Source of the DNA: Acidobacteriota bacterium
Lineage (GTDB): Bacteria > Acidobacteriota > Terriglobia > Terriglobales > Acidobacteriaceae
Direction of reading: 5' to 3'
Assembly (NCBI GenBank): GCA_021793405.1
Contig: JAJYSV010000045.1
Coordinates: 1 to 34,257 of the forward strand
Length of the DNA: 34,257 bases
Shown here: positions 9,291 to 17,516 of the stretch, one piece after another
How the letters are laid out: each line of letters starts with the position of its first letter
Numbering within the stretch: position 1 is the first letter of the stretch
Notes under the pieces: model-generated
The model's database searches: none
Told to the model about the DNA's origin: nothing
The model's input: only the letters and a program-made list of their open reading frames with translations
Translations under genes and position numbers: made by a program

Positions 9291-10544
9291 ATGAATCCAG
9301 TCGAAACGCACAGCCACTCTTTCGCACGAACGCTTGCCAGCGCCAAACAGACCATGGTACTGAGCGAGATCCTGTCTCTCGCCTTCGACAGCTTTCGCAA
9401 TAATAAAGTGCGCTTTGCTCTGACAGCGCTCGGCATGGTCATGGGTTCGGCCTCGGTGATCCTGGTGGCCACCATTGGTCTCACCGGCAGGCAATACGCA
9501 ATCAACCTGATCCAGGGCATCGGCGCGAACATGATCGTCGCGGACTGTCAGTGCGGCGGCATGAATCCAGACTTTCTCACCAATGACGACCTGACCGCGG
9601 TCGACGAGCAGGTGCCCGGCATTATCTGGTCTTCACCCATGCTGGAGATGCAAGTCCCGATCAGCTTCGGGGACGGAAAAGTGAAAGACATCCTTGTTCT
9701 GGGTGTTTCTCCGCAATATAAAAAAGTTCGCAACCTGATGGTCCTCTCCGGACGTTTCTTCGATGAAGAGGACACCGTCAGCCATGCCAAAGTGGCTGTG
9801 GTCACGGTCCCGTTTGCGGAAAGCTTATTCGGCAACGCGGATCGAGCCATCAACCAGACCTTTACCATCCGAGGGATTCCCTTCACCATCATTGGAGTCT
9901 TCAAAGAACGGGTCAATACGTGGGGGATGTCGGAAATTTCAAAACAAACGATCCTGATTCCCTACCCGGTGGGGCGATATTTCACCGGAACCGACGCCGT
10001 AAAGCAGTTGTTCTTTTCTGTTAAAAATTTCAGCGATACGCCGCGGACGCGAGATGAAATTGCCAAAGTCATTCAGTCCAGGCACCGCCCAGGCTCCGTG
10101 TATGACGTGGTCGAATACACAGCTCTCGTGGATACTGCGGCCCACATCGCGGACATTATGACGCTCGTACTGCTGCTGGTTTCCGCCGTCACGCTCGCCG
10201 TCAGCGGGGTGGGCATTATGAACATCATGCTGGCGACGGTGCGATCGCGCATTCGCGAAATCGGCATCCGAAAAGCGGTGGGCGCCACGTATCGCGAAGT
10301 GCAATTGCAGTTTCTTGCCGAGGCTATTCTCATTTCGCTCAGTGGCGGCATCGTCGGTACATTGCTTGGGCTCGCCCTTCCGCTCTCAGTGCGTTTTTTT
10401 CTCCCCGCCTATACCATCCCCATTTCACCCTGGTCGGTTGTGATTTCTCTGGGTACAGCGATGATGGTTGGGGTCTTGTTTGGAACCTTGCCGGCCACCC
10501 GCGCCGCGCAAATGGATCCCGTGGAATCTCTGAAATATGAGTAG
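9291..10544 (+). CDS. MacB/FtsX-type ABC transporter permease
   Basis: The 417-residue protein has the standard MacB permease build. One membrane helix lies near residues 43-65 (FALTALGMVMGSASVILVATIGL), followed by a large periplasmic MacB-PCD domain (about 66-275). Three C-terminal helices follow at about 285-315, 335-365 and 383-407. The FtsX-domain signature VGIMNIMLATVRSRIREIGIRKAVGAT is split here as GIMNIMLATV / IREIGIRKAVGA. The C-terminus PATRAAQMDPVESLKYE is typical of the family. The partner ATPase and membrane-fusion protein are not adjacent, so it must pair with proteins encoded elsewhere. ATG 9291 has only a weak ribosome site, and ATG 9354 (residue 22) is an alternative start. 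Substrate unknown; family members move lipoproteins, peptides or macrolides. Confidence 0.9.
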   Translation: MNPVETHSHSFARTLASAKQTMVLSEILSLAFDSFRNNKVRFALTALGMVMGSASVILVATIGLTGRQYAINLIQGIGANMIVADCQCGGMNPDFLTNDDLTAVDEQVPGIIWSSPMLEMQVPISFGDGKVKDILVLGVSPQYKKVRNLMVLSGRFFDEEDTVSHAKVAVVTVPFAESLFGNADRAINQTFTIRGIPFTIIGVFKERVNTWGMSEISKQTILIPYPVGRYFTGTDAVKQLFFSVKNFSDTPRTRDEIAKVIQSRHRPGSVYDVVEYTALVDTAAHIADIMTLVLLLVSAVTLAVSGVGIMNIMLATVRSRIREIGIRKAVGATYREVQLQFLAEAILISLSGGIVGTLLGLALPLSVRFFLPAYTIPISPWSVVISLGTAMMVGVLFGTLPATRAAQMDPVESLKYE

Positions 10545-10576
10545 ACCGGAAAAGTGGCTGGTCGTCTGAAGACTCG

Positions 10577-12070
10577 TCAAGAACCGATCAAGCCGGCCAC
10601 CAGTTCACGAGCGGTAGTTCGTCCCGAGTGAATCAGATCGGGCAATCCCACCCCGCGATAGGCATTGCCGATGAGACGCACATGAGGAAGCTGGGACATG
10701 CGAACGTCGAGCTCCGCCATACGATTCAAATGGCCAACTTCATAGAGCGGGAGAGAGTCCGGCCAGCGTCGAACCAGCGCAATCGAGGGTTCCTGCAGCT
10801 TGCCAACGATCCGCCCAAGGGTTGTCTGCGCCAGCTTAAGCAGCGTGGCATCGCTCTCAGTCAACAAGGGCGCGACGGAAGGACCACCAAAGAATGCGCG
10901 CAATAACACAGAGTTTTCCGGTGCGCGCTGCGGAAATTTCTGATCGACAAATGTGCATGCGAGCAGCGCACGCCGGGCGATGGCTTCCATGTCATCATCC
11001 GAAATGGGCTGGTACGGTCCGTACTGCGCCGCGGTTTGTGGAACCAGAAATCCGAATCCACGAGGAATGCGCATCACCGAGGCCTGGTCCGCAGAAAAGG
11101 CCAGCGCCACAACAATGGCGGAGGATGACTGCTGCGGCAGCAATTCCCCGATGCGTTCGTCGATTGCCCCGAACAGTTTCGCCGTAGTTTTGGCAGGAGT
11201 TGCCACTAGAACAGCATCGAATGTTTGCGATGCGAGATGAGATGCTCCCGGCGCGGATGCTCGATGAACCACCCATCCCTCGCCGGTACGCTCGATGGAC
11301 GCCACGACCATTCCACGCTGAATGCCGCTCGCGGGAATATGGGATTCCATTCCCTCGACGAGTCCTGCCAGTCCGTGGCGCAGGGTAGTGAAAATCGCCG
11401 CGGGGGCATCCCCAGCCTGCCTGCGCTGCCGCAGGCCCAGCACCAAACTTCCATGCTCCCGCTCCAATGCCACGAAGGCTGGGAGAACAGCACGCGCGCT
11501 CAAGCTTGCGATATCCCCGCCAAAAACGCCAGCCAGCAGCGGCGCTGCAATCGTATCCGCAACCTCTGATCCAAAGTGGCGAAAGACGAAATCTCGCACC
11601 GATTCATCGCGGGAGGAGCTAGCGGCATCGAGGGCGCTTGTTTTCAACTGCTCCGCCAGCTTCGGCTCGCGCAGATAGGCAAGCTTCGCCTGCCAGCTGA
11701 ACAGTGGCGAATCCAACACGCCAGCCCACTGCACCGGCACCATCATGCGCATGCCGTCCGGCATCGCAGTCAGCGCACGGCCTTGGACAAGATATGTTTT
11801 GCGCCTGTCATCGCGGGAAGGAACCAACTCACCCTCCAAGCCAAGCTCCAGCGCCAAATCGCGTGCCCAGGGTTTTTCCGTCACCCAGCTATCCGGTCCG
11901 CATTCGATGACGAAACCGTCGCGCCGTACGGTCTCGACAGTCCCACCCAGGCGAGAAGCAGCGTCGAAAAGAACAAACTCAATCGGCGCTCCCGCGCGCT
12001 GTTGAAACGCGAGTTCATAGGCAGCCGAAAGTCCAGCAATGCCTCCGCCAATGATGGCGATTCGCTTCAT
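10577..12070 (-). CDS. hemG: Protoporphyrinogen/coproporphyrinogen oxidase (HemY-type flavoenzyme)
   Basis: The 497-residue FAD enzyme is last in the heme operon. The N-terminus MKRIAIIGGGIAGLSAAYEL is the dinucleotide-binding GxGxxG fold of the amine-oxidase superfamily. It is followed by FDAASRLGGTVETV and ECGPDSWVTEKPWA, characteristic of HemY-type oxidases. The C-terminus (RLIGNAYRGVGLPDLIHSG) closes the FAD site. It oxidises protoporphyrinogen IX to protoporphyrin, or coproporphyrinogen III to coproporphyrin in bacteria using the coproporphyrin route; sequence reading alone does not separate these. Its ATG overlaps the stop of hemH in an ATGA. Oxygen-dependent HemY is also written hemY or cgoX. 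Confidence 0.92.
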   Translation of the reverse strand: MKRIAIIGGGIAGLSAAYELAFQQRAGAPIEFVLFDAASRLGGTVETVRRDGFVIECGPDSWVTEKPWARDLALELGLEGELVPSRDDRRKTYLVQGRALTAMPDGMRMMVPVQWAGVLDSPLFSWQAKLAYLREPKLAEQLKTSALDAASSSRDESVRDFVFRHFGSEVADTIAAPLLAGVFGGDIASLSARAVLPAFVALEREHGSLVLGLRQRRQAGDAPAAIFTTLRHGLAGLVEGMESHIPASGIQRGMVVASIERTGEGWVVHRASAPGASHLASQTFDAVLVATPAKTTAKLFGAIDERIGELLPQQSSSAIVVALAFSADQASVMRIPRGFGFLVPQTAAQYGPYQPISDDDMEAIARRALLACTFVDQKFPQRAPENSVLLRAFFGGPSVAPLLTESDATLLKLAQTTLGRIVGKLQEPSIALVRRWPDSLPLYEVGHLNRMAELDVRMSQLPHVRLIGNAYRGVGLPDLIHSGRTTARELVAGLIGS

Positions 12071-13188
12071 TTTTGGGTAGGTCTTCCGCCGACGGGGTCG
12101 GTTTCCAAGTGCGCGACACCAAGCTGCAACATTCCGCGTGAGACCAGATCAGCCAACGCAGCGGTCAGCAAAGGAGAGCCGTTCAGAGATTCAGGTCGAA
12201 ATAACTGTAATCCCAGCCGCCGCGCCAACCCTTGAAAAGCAATATCGATGTCATACAAAATTTCAACGTGATCGCACAGGAAACCGATCGGCTGCAGGAC
12301 CACGCCGCGATGCCCTTCGTTATGGAGGCATTCGAGCGTCTGCTCGACTGTGGGCCCGATCCATGGGCCGCCCGACATTCCCTGACTTTGGAATGCGAAG
12401 TACCAATCCTGCGGCGTCAGCCCATCCGCAGAGAGGCGCTCCGCAACCATGCTCGCGGTGTGTTTCGTCTCGATTGCATACGGATCGGGTCCGGCGGATG
12501 CGCCGGGCGGGAGCGCATAGGAGCGCTCCGGAACTGTGGGACGAACGCCGCCGGAAAATGATTTGGAATTTCTGCTCTGCCCGTCGTGTGGCTGCGGCAC
12601 TTCGCTCGATTGCGTTGGTGCCGTTCCATCTTGAATCGTTCTACACGGCACGCTGTGGGCGGTGAACAACACCGGAACTTTCGCTCCGACAACCCGGCAT
12701 GCTTCCAGCCAGATCGGCCGAAGACGTTCGGCAAACGCGTCTGCCAGACGAGGATGGTCGGCCCATCCATCGATGAACCACACCTGCAGTGCAGTCCCCG
12801 CTTCGGCATACACGGCCCGTCGATACAGGCCCACGCTGGTACGCGAATTTTGCGGCGCCAGGCAGATTGCAACCGCATCCGTCACCCCATCGGTCCTCAT
12901 GCTGCGGACCGTGTCCGCGATATACGGCTTCCAGTTGCGCATCCCCACATACACGGGAAGCCCGATCTTTTTCTGCAGGGAGGCCGCTTGTTTCAGCGTC
13001 CACTCGGTCAGCGGACTTTTGCCAATCTGCGCGTAGCGGCTTTGGATCTCTTCCACAACATGGGCAGGCATGGGCCGACCGCTCACCACATTTTTCAGAT
13101 ATTCAGGAACTTCTTCGACCGTCTCCGGCGTACCGTGCGCCAGGAGCAGCACTGCAAATTTGCGGTCAATCTCGCTTGCGGGGGTCAT
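12067..13188 (-). CDS. hemH: Ferrochelatase with an in-frame insertion
   Basis: The 373-residue enzyme inserts Fe(II) into a porphyrin. It begins LLLAHGTPETVEEVPEYL and has YVGMRNWKPYI. The catalytic His178 lies in FTAHSVP and Glu309 in GFLCDHVEILYD, the pair matching His183/Glu264 of the Bacillus enzyme. Between HSVPCRTIQDG and GPDPYAIET, which are normally near neighbours, lie about 44 extra residues (about 189-232), rich in Ser, Pro, Gln and Gly. The reading frame is intact through them. I chose ATG 13188 because it overlaps the hemE stop (ATGA); the open frame extends 20 codons further back, into hemE. The order hemE-hemH-hemG gives a heme operon. Either protoheme or coproheme ferrochelatase activity is possible. 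Confidence 0.9.
   Translation of the reverse strand: MTPASEIDRKFAVLLLAHGTPETVEEVPEYLKNVVSGRPMPAHVVEEIQSRYAQIGKSPLTEWTLKQAASLQKKIGLPVYVGMRNWKPYIADTVRSMRTDGVTDAVAICLAPQNSRTSVGLYRRAVYAEAGTALQVWFIDGWADHPRLADAFAERLRPIWLEACRVVGAKVPVLFTAHSVPCRTIQDGTAPTQSSEVPQPHDGQSRNSKSFSGGVRPTVPERSYALPPGASAGPDPYAIETKHTASMVAERLSADGLTPQDWYFAFQSQGMSGGPWIGPTVEQTLECLHNEGHRGVVLQPIGFLCDHVEILYDIDIAFQGLARRLGLQLFRPESLNGSPLLTAALADLVSRGMLQLGVAHLETDPVGGRPTQK
12493..12624 (-). repeat. In-frame insertion in hemH, possible palindromic (REP-like) element
   Basis: This DNA encodes the extra 44 residues in ferrochelatase. It holds GGAGCGC twice (12510-12516 and 12520-12526), the second forming the 10-base palindrome GGAGCGCTCC (12520-12529). 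Such features suit a short dispersed palindromic repeat that landed in frame, but no second copy is visible in the window, so the element status is inference. Confidence 0.35.
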
Positions 13189-14315
13189 CTCTGCCCCAGT
13201 GCTGGCTCGCGTCCCAGGTCCGCTGACTCTGCTTTCAACTGCGCACAAATTTCCCTCACCCAGCCAACCGCACGCTGCACATTTTCTACCGGGGTTCCAG
13301 GTACAATCCCGTGGCCCACGTTGAAAATGTGCCCCGGCATTCCGCCGGCTTGCCGTAACACCTCTTCCACGCGAGCGCGCAATAAACTTTCCGGCGCGAA
13401 CAACACGATGGGATCAAGGTTGCCCTGCACCGCGCAATGCTCGCCGATAGCCAGCCTGCCTGCATCGAGCGGGATCCGCCAGTCGAGCCCGATGACATCG
13501 GCGCCGGTCTCGCGCATACTCGGCAGCAGGCTCGCGGTATCGACGCCAAAGTAAATGACAGGCACTCCCTGCGCCTGCACCCGCCGCACCAGCTCCTGCG
13601 TAATCGGCAGGACAAACTCCCTGTAATCCGTAACAGAAAGCGCGCCCGCCCAGCTATCGAAAATCTGGATGACATCCGCGCCCGCCTCAACCTGTTGCGC
13701 AGCATAGTCCGCCAGCACCGTCGCCAACTTCTGCATCAGCGCCGCCCACGCCGCCGGATCGTTATACATCAGGTATTTGGTTGCAATGTAATTGCGGGAG
13801 CCGCCACCCTCAATCATGTAACTGGCCAGCGTGAACGGCGCTCCGCAGAAGCCGATCATGCCCATGCGATCGCCAAAGTGCGCCGTGACACGGGCAATGG
13901 CTTCCGCCACATACCCGAGGTCGGCTGTGCGATCTATCCGCAACGCGTCGATGTCCGCCGCGCTGCGAATCGGACGATGGACTTGAGGGCCTTCGCCCGT
14001 CTGAAATTCAAAATCCAAGCCCATCGGTTCGAGCGGTAATAAAAGATCGGCGAAAATGATCGCCGCGTCGACGTCGAGCTTTTCGGCAGCGGTGATCGTT
14101 ACCTCCGCGGCCAGTGCGGGTGACTTGCAAATTTCTATCAAAGAATGTACCCGGCGAACCGCCTGGTATTCCGGCATGTAGCGACCAGCCTGCCGCAAAA
14201 ACCATACCGGCGTGCAATCGACCGGCTGCCGGCGGCACGCGCGAAGAAAGCGCGCGCCGCCGGTCATGGTCGTCCCTGTGGACAACGTTTCTGTTTGCGT
14301 GTTCTGTATAGCCAT
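13185..14315 (-). CDS. hemE: Uroporphyrinogen decarboxylase
   Basis: The 376-residue enzyme converts uroporphyrinogen III to coproporphyrinogen III, the first step of the branch leading to heme. The signature PVWFLRQAGRYMPEY (residues 36-50, with Arg41 and Arg45) is the canonical substrate-binding loop. It is followed by IIFADLLLPLEPMG with the catalytic Asp and by GFCGAPFTLASYMIEGGGS. The C-terminal HIFNVGHGIVPGTP contains the conserved His. The gene heads the operon, and its stop codon overlaps the hemH start. ATG 14315 is preceded by AGAGGAAG, which lies unusually close to it, so a start at codon 17 (Met) is possible because residues 1-16 are Thr-rich and not conserved in the family. It is divergent from lutA, 176 bases away. 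Confidence 0.95.
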   Translation of the reverse strand: MAIQNTQTETLSTGTTMTGGARFLRACRRQPVDCTPVWFLRQAGRYMPEYQAVRRVHSLIEICKSPALAAEVTITAAEKLDVDAAIIFADLLLPLEPMGLDFEFQTGEGPQVHRPIRSAADIDALRIDRTADLGYVAEAIARVTAHFGDRMGMIGFCGAPFTLASYMIEGGGSRNYIATKYLMYNDPAAWAALMQKLATVLADYAAQQVEAGADVIQIFDSWAGALSVTDYREFVLPITQELVRRVQAQGVPVIYFGVDTASLLPSMRETGADVIGLDWRIPLDAGRLAIGEHCAVQGNLDPIVLFAPESLLRARVEEVLRQAGGMPGHIFNVGHGIVPGTPVENVQRAVGWVREICAQLKAESADLGREPALGQR

Positions 14316-14491
14316 CTTCCTCTATTATCCTCTGCCCGACTGCGCTGCTGCATTGCCGCTCCCGATGAGAATTGTCGCATCATGAAAAGATGCAGTAAAA
14401 ACAGTTCGCGTATTGAAAAGAAAAGTGCGCTCGACTACGCTACCATGGAAACGACTGCACAAGTCCAATTCGCCCGGAAACAGAATTTTTC
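14316..14491. promoter_or_regulatory. Divergent intergenic region between hemE and lutA
   Basis: The promoters for the heme operon (minus) and lutABC (plus) must lie here or just inside the genes. A possible plus-strand sigma70 site is TTGAAA (14413-14418), 17 bases, TACGCT (14436-14441), about 50 bases before the lutA ATG. The -10 is weak. I could not identify a good minus-strand promoter. Confidence 0.4.
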
Positions 14492-15250
14492 ATGCGCATC
14501 GCTTTGTTTGTCACATGCTACAACGACACGCTGTTCCCAGAGGTAGGCATTGCAGTCGTGCGTGTACTCGAGCGGCTGGGCCACACCATCGATTTCCCGT
14601 ACGCACAAACCTGTTGCGGCCAGATGCATTACAACACTGGCTATCTGCCCGAGGCGCTGCCGCTGGTCCGCCGGTTCGTCGACATATTCCGCGACAGTGA
14701 GGTTGTTTGCGTGCCATCTTCTTCCTGCGTGGGCATGATGCGGGAACACTACGAAAAAATTGCGCTGGCTTCAGGCGACAAGACCCTTCAATCAGACGTG
14801 TCTGCATTGCTGCCGCGGGTGTATGAGTTCACGGAGTTGCTGGTGCATCGGCTTGGGATAGAAGATGTGGGCGCCGTCTATCCGCACCGCGTCACTTACC
14901 ACGCCAGCTGTCATTCTCTGCGCAATCTGCATCTCGGCGACGTTCCCATCCGCTTATTACGCAACGTGCGCGATCTCGAGCTGATTCCAATGGAAGCGAC
15001 CGATCTGTGCTGCGGCTTTGGTGGCACGTTCTCCATCAAAAACGCCGATGTTTCTGGAGCGATGCTCGAAGAAAAATTGCAGTACGTTCAGAAGACCCAG
15101 GCGGAGGTCTGCACCGCCTGCGACAATTCCTGTCTGATGCATATCGGCGGAGCGCTGCATCGGCAACGCGCTAAAATGCGCACCGAACACATTGCGACCA
15201 TTCTCGGAAGCGACAGCATCTCTCCCGCTACGCGGAAGGACGCATACTAA
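14492..15250 (+). CDS. lutA: L-lactate utilisation protein LutA (CCG-domain Fe-S oxidoreductase subunit)
   Basis: The 252-residue protein belongs to the LutA/LldE/YkgE family. It contains two cysteine-rich CCG domains. The first has Cys9, CCG at 41-43 and Cys79; the second has Cys140, CCGFGG at 173-178, and Cys207, Cys210 and Cys214 (VCTACDNSC). These cysteines bind Fe-S clusters in the LutABC complex, which oxidises L-lactate to pyruvate in the cytoplasm. It is the first gene of lutABC, and its TAA stop overlaps the lutB ATG by one base. The ribosome site before ATG 14492 is weak (GGAAAC). Confidence 0.94.
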   Translation: MRIALFVTCYNDTLFPEVGIAVVRVLERLGHTIDFPYAQTCCGQMHYNTGYLPEALPLVRRFVDIFRDSEVVCVPSSSCVGMMREHYEKIALASGDKTLQSDVSALLPRVYEFTELLVHRLGIEDVGAVYPHRVTYHASCHSLRNLHLGDVPIRLLRNVRDLELIPMEATDLCCGFGGTFSIKNADVSGAMLEEKLQYVQKTQAEVCTACDNSCLMHIGGALHRQRAKMRTEHIATILGSDSISPATRKDAY

Positions 15251-16749
15251 TGACGCCGACTTCAGAGCGCGAACACCAGCCGCTGGACTTCCCCAGCGCC
15301 GCGTTGCCGTTGTTGCACGATGCACAGATGCGCGGGAATGTTCGCCACGCGACCGGAGTGATCCAGGGAAAAAGATTTCGTGTTGTCGGAGAGATGCCGG
15401 ATTGGCAATTGTTGCGCGAGGCCGGGCGTCAGATTCGTGCCCACTCACTCGACTATCTCGATTTCTATTTGGAGCAGTTCGAGCAGCGCTGCACAGCAGC
15501 GGGAGGACATGTACACTGGGCACGCGATGCTGCGGAAGCCAATCGCATCGTCCTCCAACTGGCGCAGAATCCGACCGGCCGAGTCATCAAGATCAAGAGC
15601 ATGACAACCGAGGAGACTGGCCTGAACCATGCATTGGAAGCGGCCGGAATTCAACCGATTGAGACCGACCTTGCCGAGTTGATCGTGCAGCTGGGTCATG
15701 ATAAGCCATCGCACATTGTCGTCCCGGCGCTGCACAAGAATCGTCATCAGGTGCGTGAACTCTTTGTGCGCGCCATGAACTTGCCGCACCTGGGCGACCG
15801 GCCCGAGGATTTAGCGGAAGCGGCGCGTGTCTACTTGCGGCAGCAATTCCTCTCGACCCCGGTTGCCATCAGTGGCGCGAACTTTCTGATTGCGGAGACC
15901 GGCGGCGTTTGCATCGTGGAATCGGAAGGCAATGGGCGCATGTGCCTCACGCTACCTCGGAAACTGATCTCCGTCGCAGGAATCGACAAGATCATTCCGC
16001 GCTTCCGCGATCTCGAAGTCATGCTGCAACTGCTGCCACGGTCCGCCACCGGCGAGCGGATGAACCCATATAATTCCGTGTGGACGGGCGTGCATCCCGG
16101 GGATGGCCCGCAGGAGTTTCACGTCGTGCTACTCGACAATCGCAGGACGGAAGTCCTACGCGATCCCGAAGCACGCGAAACTCTGCATTGCATTCGCTGC
16201 GGCGCCTGCCAGAACGCATGTCCGGTCTATCGGCAAACAGGCGGACACGCCTATGGCTCGGTGTACGCTGGCCCGATCGGCGCCATCTTGACGCCGCAGT
16301 TAGCTCTGATGAAGCGCGGTCAGTCTCTTCCCTACGCATCCACTCTCTGCGGCGCCTGCTATGAGGTATGCCCGGTCAAGATCAATATCCCGGAAGTTCT
16401 GATCCATCTCCGTGGGCGAGTTGTCACCGGACGGCCAAGATCCCTCCGCGCCTTGCATCCTGAGGCGATCATCATGCGGTCGATGCAATGGATGTTTCTA
16501 AGCGAAACTCGTTTCCGGCTGGCGCAACAATTCGGCCGCATCGCACAGCGCCCCTGGATTCGCCGCAGCGGCTGGATCGAGCGTCTGCCGAGCATCCTGG
16601 GCGGGTGGACCCGCACCCGGGATCTTCGCCCGCTGCCTCCGCAGAGTTTCCGCGAATGGTTTCAGGCTCGCCCCCGCTCAGCAATTGAATCAGCTTCGAA
16701 GTCCCCTCCCCAAGTCTCGCCGGAATCTTCGGAGGTGCCGCATGGCTGA
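15250..16749 (+). CDS. lutB: L-lactate utilisation protein LutB (iron-sulfur subunit)
   Basis: The 499-residue protein is the large LutB/LldF/YkgF subunit. An N-terminal LUD domain (about residues 60-300, with the LIAETGGVCIVESEGNGRM region) precedes two ferredoxin-type 4Fe-4S sites. These are CIRCGACQNACPVY (Cys314, 317, 320, 324) and LCGACYEVCPVKI (Cys367, 370, 374 with a further Cys). A conserved C-terminal tail ends in LPPQSFREWF followed by a Ser/Pro-rich extension. It forms the electron-transfer core of LutABC. Its start overlaps lutA by one base and its end overlaps lutC by eight, so the three are translated as a unit. Confidence 0.95.
   Translation: MTPTSEREHQPLDFPSAALPLLHDAQMRGNVRHATGVIQGKRFRVVGEMPDWQLLREAGRQIRAHSLDYLDFYLEQFEQRCTAAGGHVHWARDAAEANRIVLQLAQNPTGRVIKIKSMTTEETGLNHALEAAGIQPIETDLAELIVQLGHDKPSHIVVPALHKNRHQVRELFVRAMNLPHLGDRPEDLAEAARVYLRQQFLSTPVAISGANFLIAETGGVCIVESEGNGRMCLTLPRKLISVAGIDKIIPRFRDLEVMLQLLPRSATGERMNPYNSVWTGVHPGDGPQEFHVVLLDNRRTEVLRDPEARETLHCIRCGACQNACPVYRQTGGHAYGSVYAGPIGAILTPQLALMKRGQSLPYASTLCGACYEVCPVKINIPEVLIHLRGRVVTGRPRSLRALHPEAIIMRSMQWMFLSETRFRLAQQFGRIAQRPWIRRSGWIERLPSILGGWTRTRDLRPLPPQSFREWFQARPRSAIESASKSPPQVSPESSEVPHG
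16731..16737 (+). promoter_or_regulatory. Shine-Dalgarno GGAGGTG for lutC
   Basis: GGAGGTG sits four bases before ATG 16742, inside the 3' end of lutB. It sets the lutC start in preference to the longer open frame beginning at 16685. Confidence 0.8.
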
Positions 16750-17437
16750 AGCTCGCGAACCGGACGTTTCCGCAAACGACCCTCTCAGCGCGCGTGCCGA
16801 AACTCTGGCGCGAATCCGCTCCGCCAATCGCGCTAGTATCTCTGACGCCCGAACCCTCAGCGCAGAAGAAGCGTGGCGAAAAATTCCGCGCAATTATCGC
16901 GACGCCGGTTTATTGACAGAATCGGACCGGATTGAACTCTTTACAGAGCGGCTGCGCGAATACGGTGCGGGCGTATATTCCTCTCAGCCAGCCCAGGTTG
17001 CCGGCACCATCGCGGAAATCCTGCAAAAAAGAAATAAGCAGACAATGCTATTGTCCTCTGACGTCGATCCGAATTGGCTGCCGCAGACCGGCGCTAGATT
17101 TGTATCGGACAACGAACTCTCCTACGCAGAAATGGAAGCCTGCGATGGCGTGTTGACGGGCTGCACGGTCGCCATCGCCATAACGGGGACGCTGGGTCTC
17201 TGTCACCCATCGCCACTTGGACGTCGTGCTCTCACGCTGCTTCCCGACTATCATCTCTGCGTTGTCGATTCAGCCGTCATTCTGGAAACTGTGCCCGAAG
17301 GAATACGCGCGATCGAGCCGCATCGGACGCAGCCGATCACCTTGATCTCCGGCCCATCCGCGACCGCCGATATTGAAATGACCCGCATTCAGGGCGTCCA
17401 TGGCCCCCGCGTGCTGGACGTGGTGATTGTCGCTTGA
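16742..17437 (+). CDS. lutC: L-lactate utilisation protein LutC (LUD domain)
   Basis: The 231-residue protein is the LutC/LldG/YkgG subunit. Its LUD domain ends in the diagnostic GPSATADIEMTRIQGVHGPR, and the middle carries ACDGVLTGCTVAIAITGTL. LutC is needed with LutA and LutB for L-lactate growth; its own catalytic part is not settled. The gene overlaps lutB by eight bases behind a strong ribosome site. The first 35 residues are polar and poorly conserved. The next gene, a regulator, begins 79 bases downstream in the same direction and could belong to the same transcript. Confidence 0.93.
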   Translation: MAEAREPDVSANDPLSARAETLARIRSANRASISDARTLSAEEAWRKIPRNYRDAGLLTESDRIELFTERLREYGAGVYSSQPAQVAGTIAEILQKRNKQTMLLSSDVDPNWLPQTGARFVSDNELSYAEMEACDGVLTGCTVAIAITGTLGLCHPSPLGRRALTLLPDYHLCVVDSAVILETVPEGIRAIEPHRTQPITLISGPSATADIEMTRIQGVHGPRVLDVVIVA

Positions 17438-17516
17438 AACGGCCCGGCAGAAGGCGCGGCAGAATTTATTGGCAATCGTCTGGTAGGTTCAAACATGCGT
17501 CTCGATAGGTGACTGC

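Noticed and set aside
8998-9294. 98-codon plus-strand frame between the propeller and permease genes
   Set aside because: No ribosome site, overlaps the propeller gene end, and the peptide resembles no family.
10545-10600. Hairpin GTGGCTGG/CCGGCCAC between the permease and hemG ends
   Set aside because: One arm lies in hemG coding sequence, pairing needs a G-U, the loop is long and there is no T-tract.
12586-13554. 322-codon plus-strand frame
   Set aside because: It runs antisense through hemH and hemE; its composition (Arg, Pro, His, Cys-rich) is that of a shadow frame.
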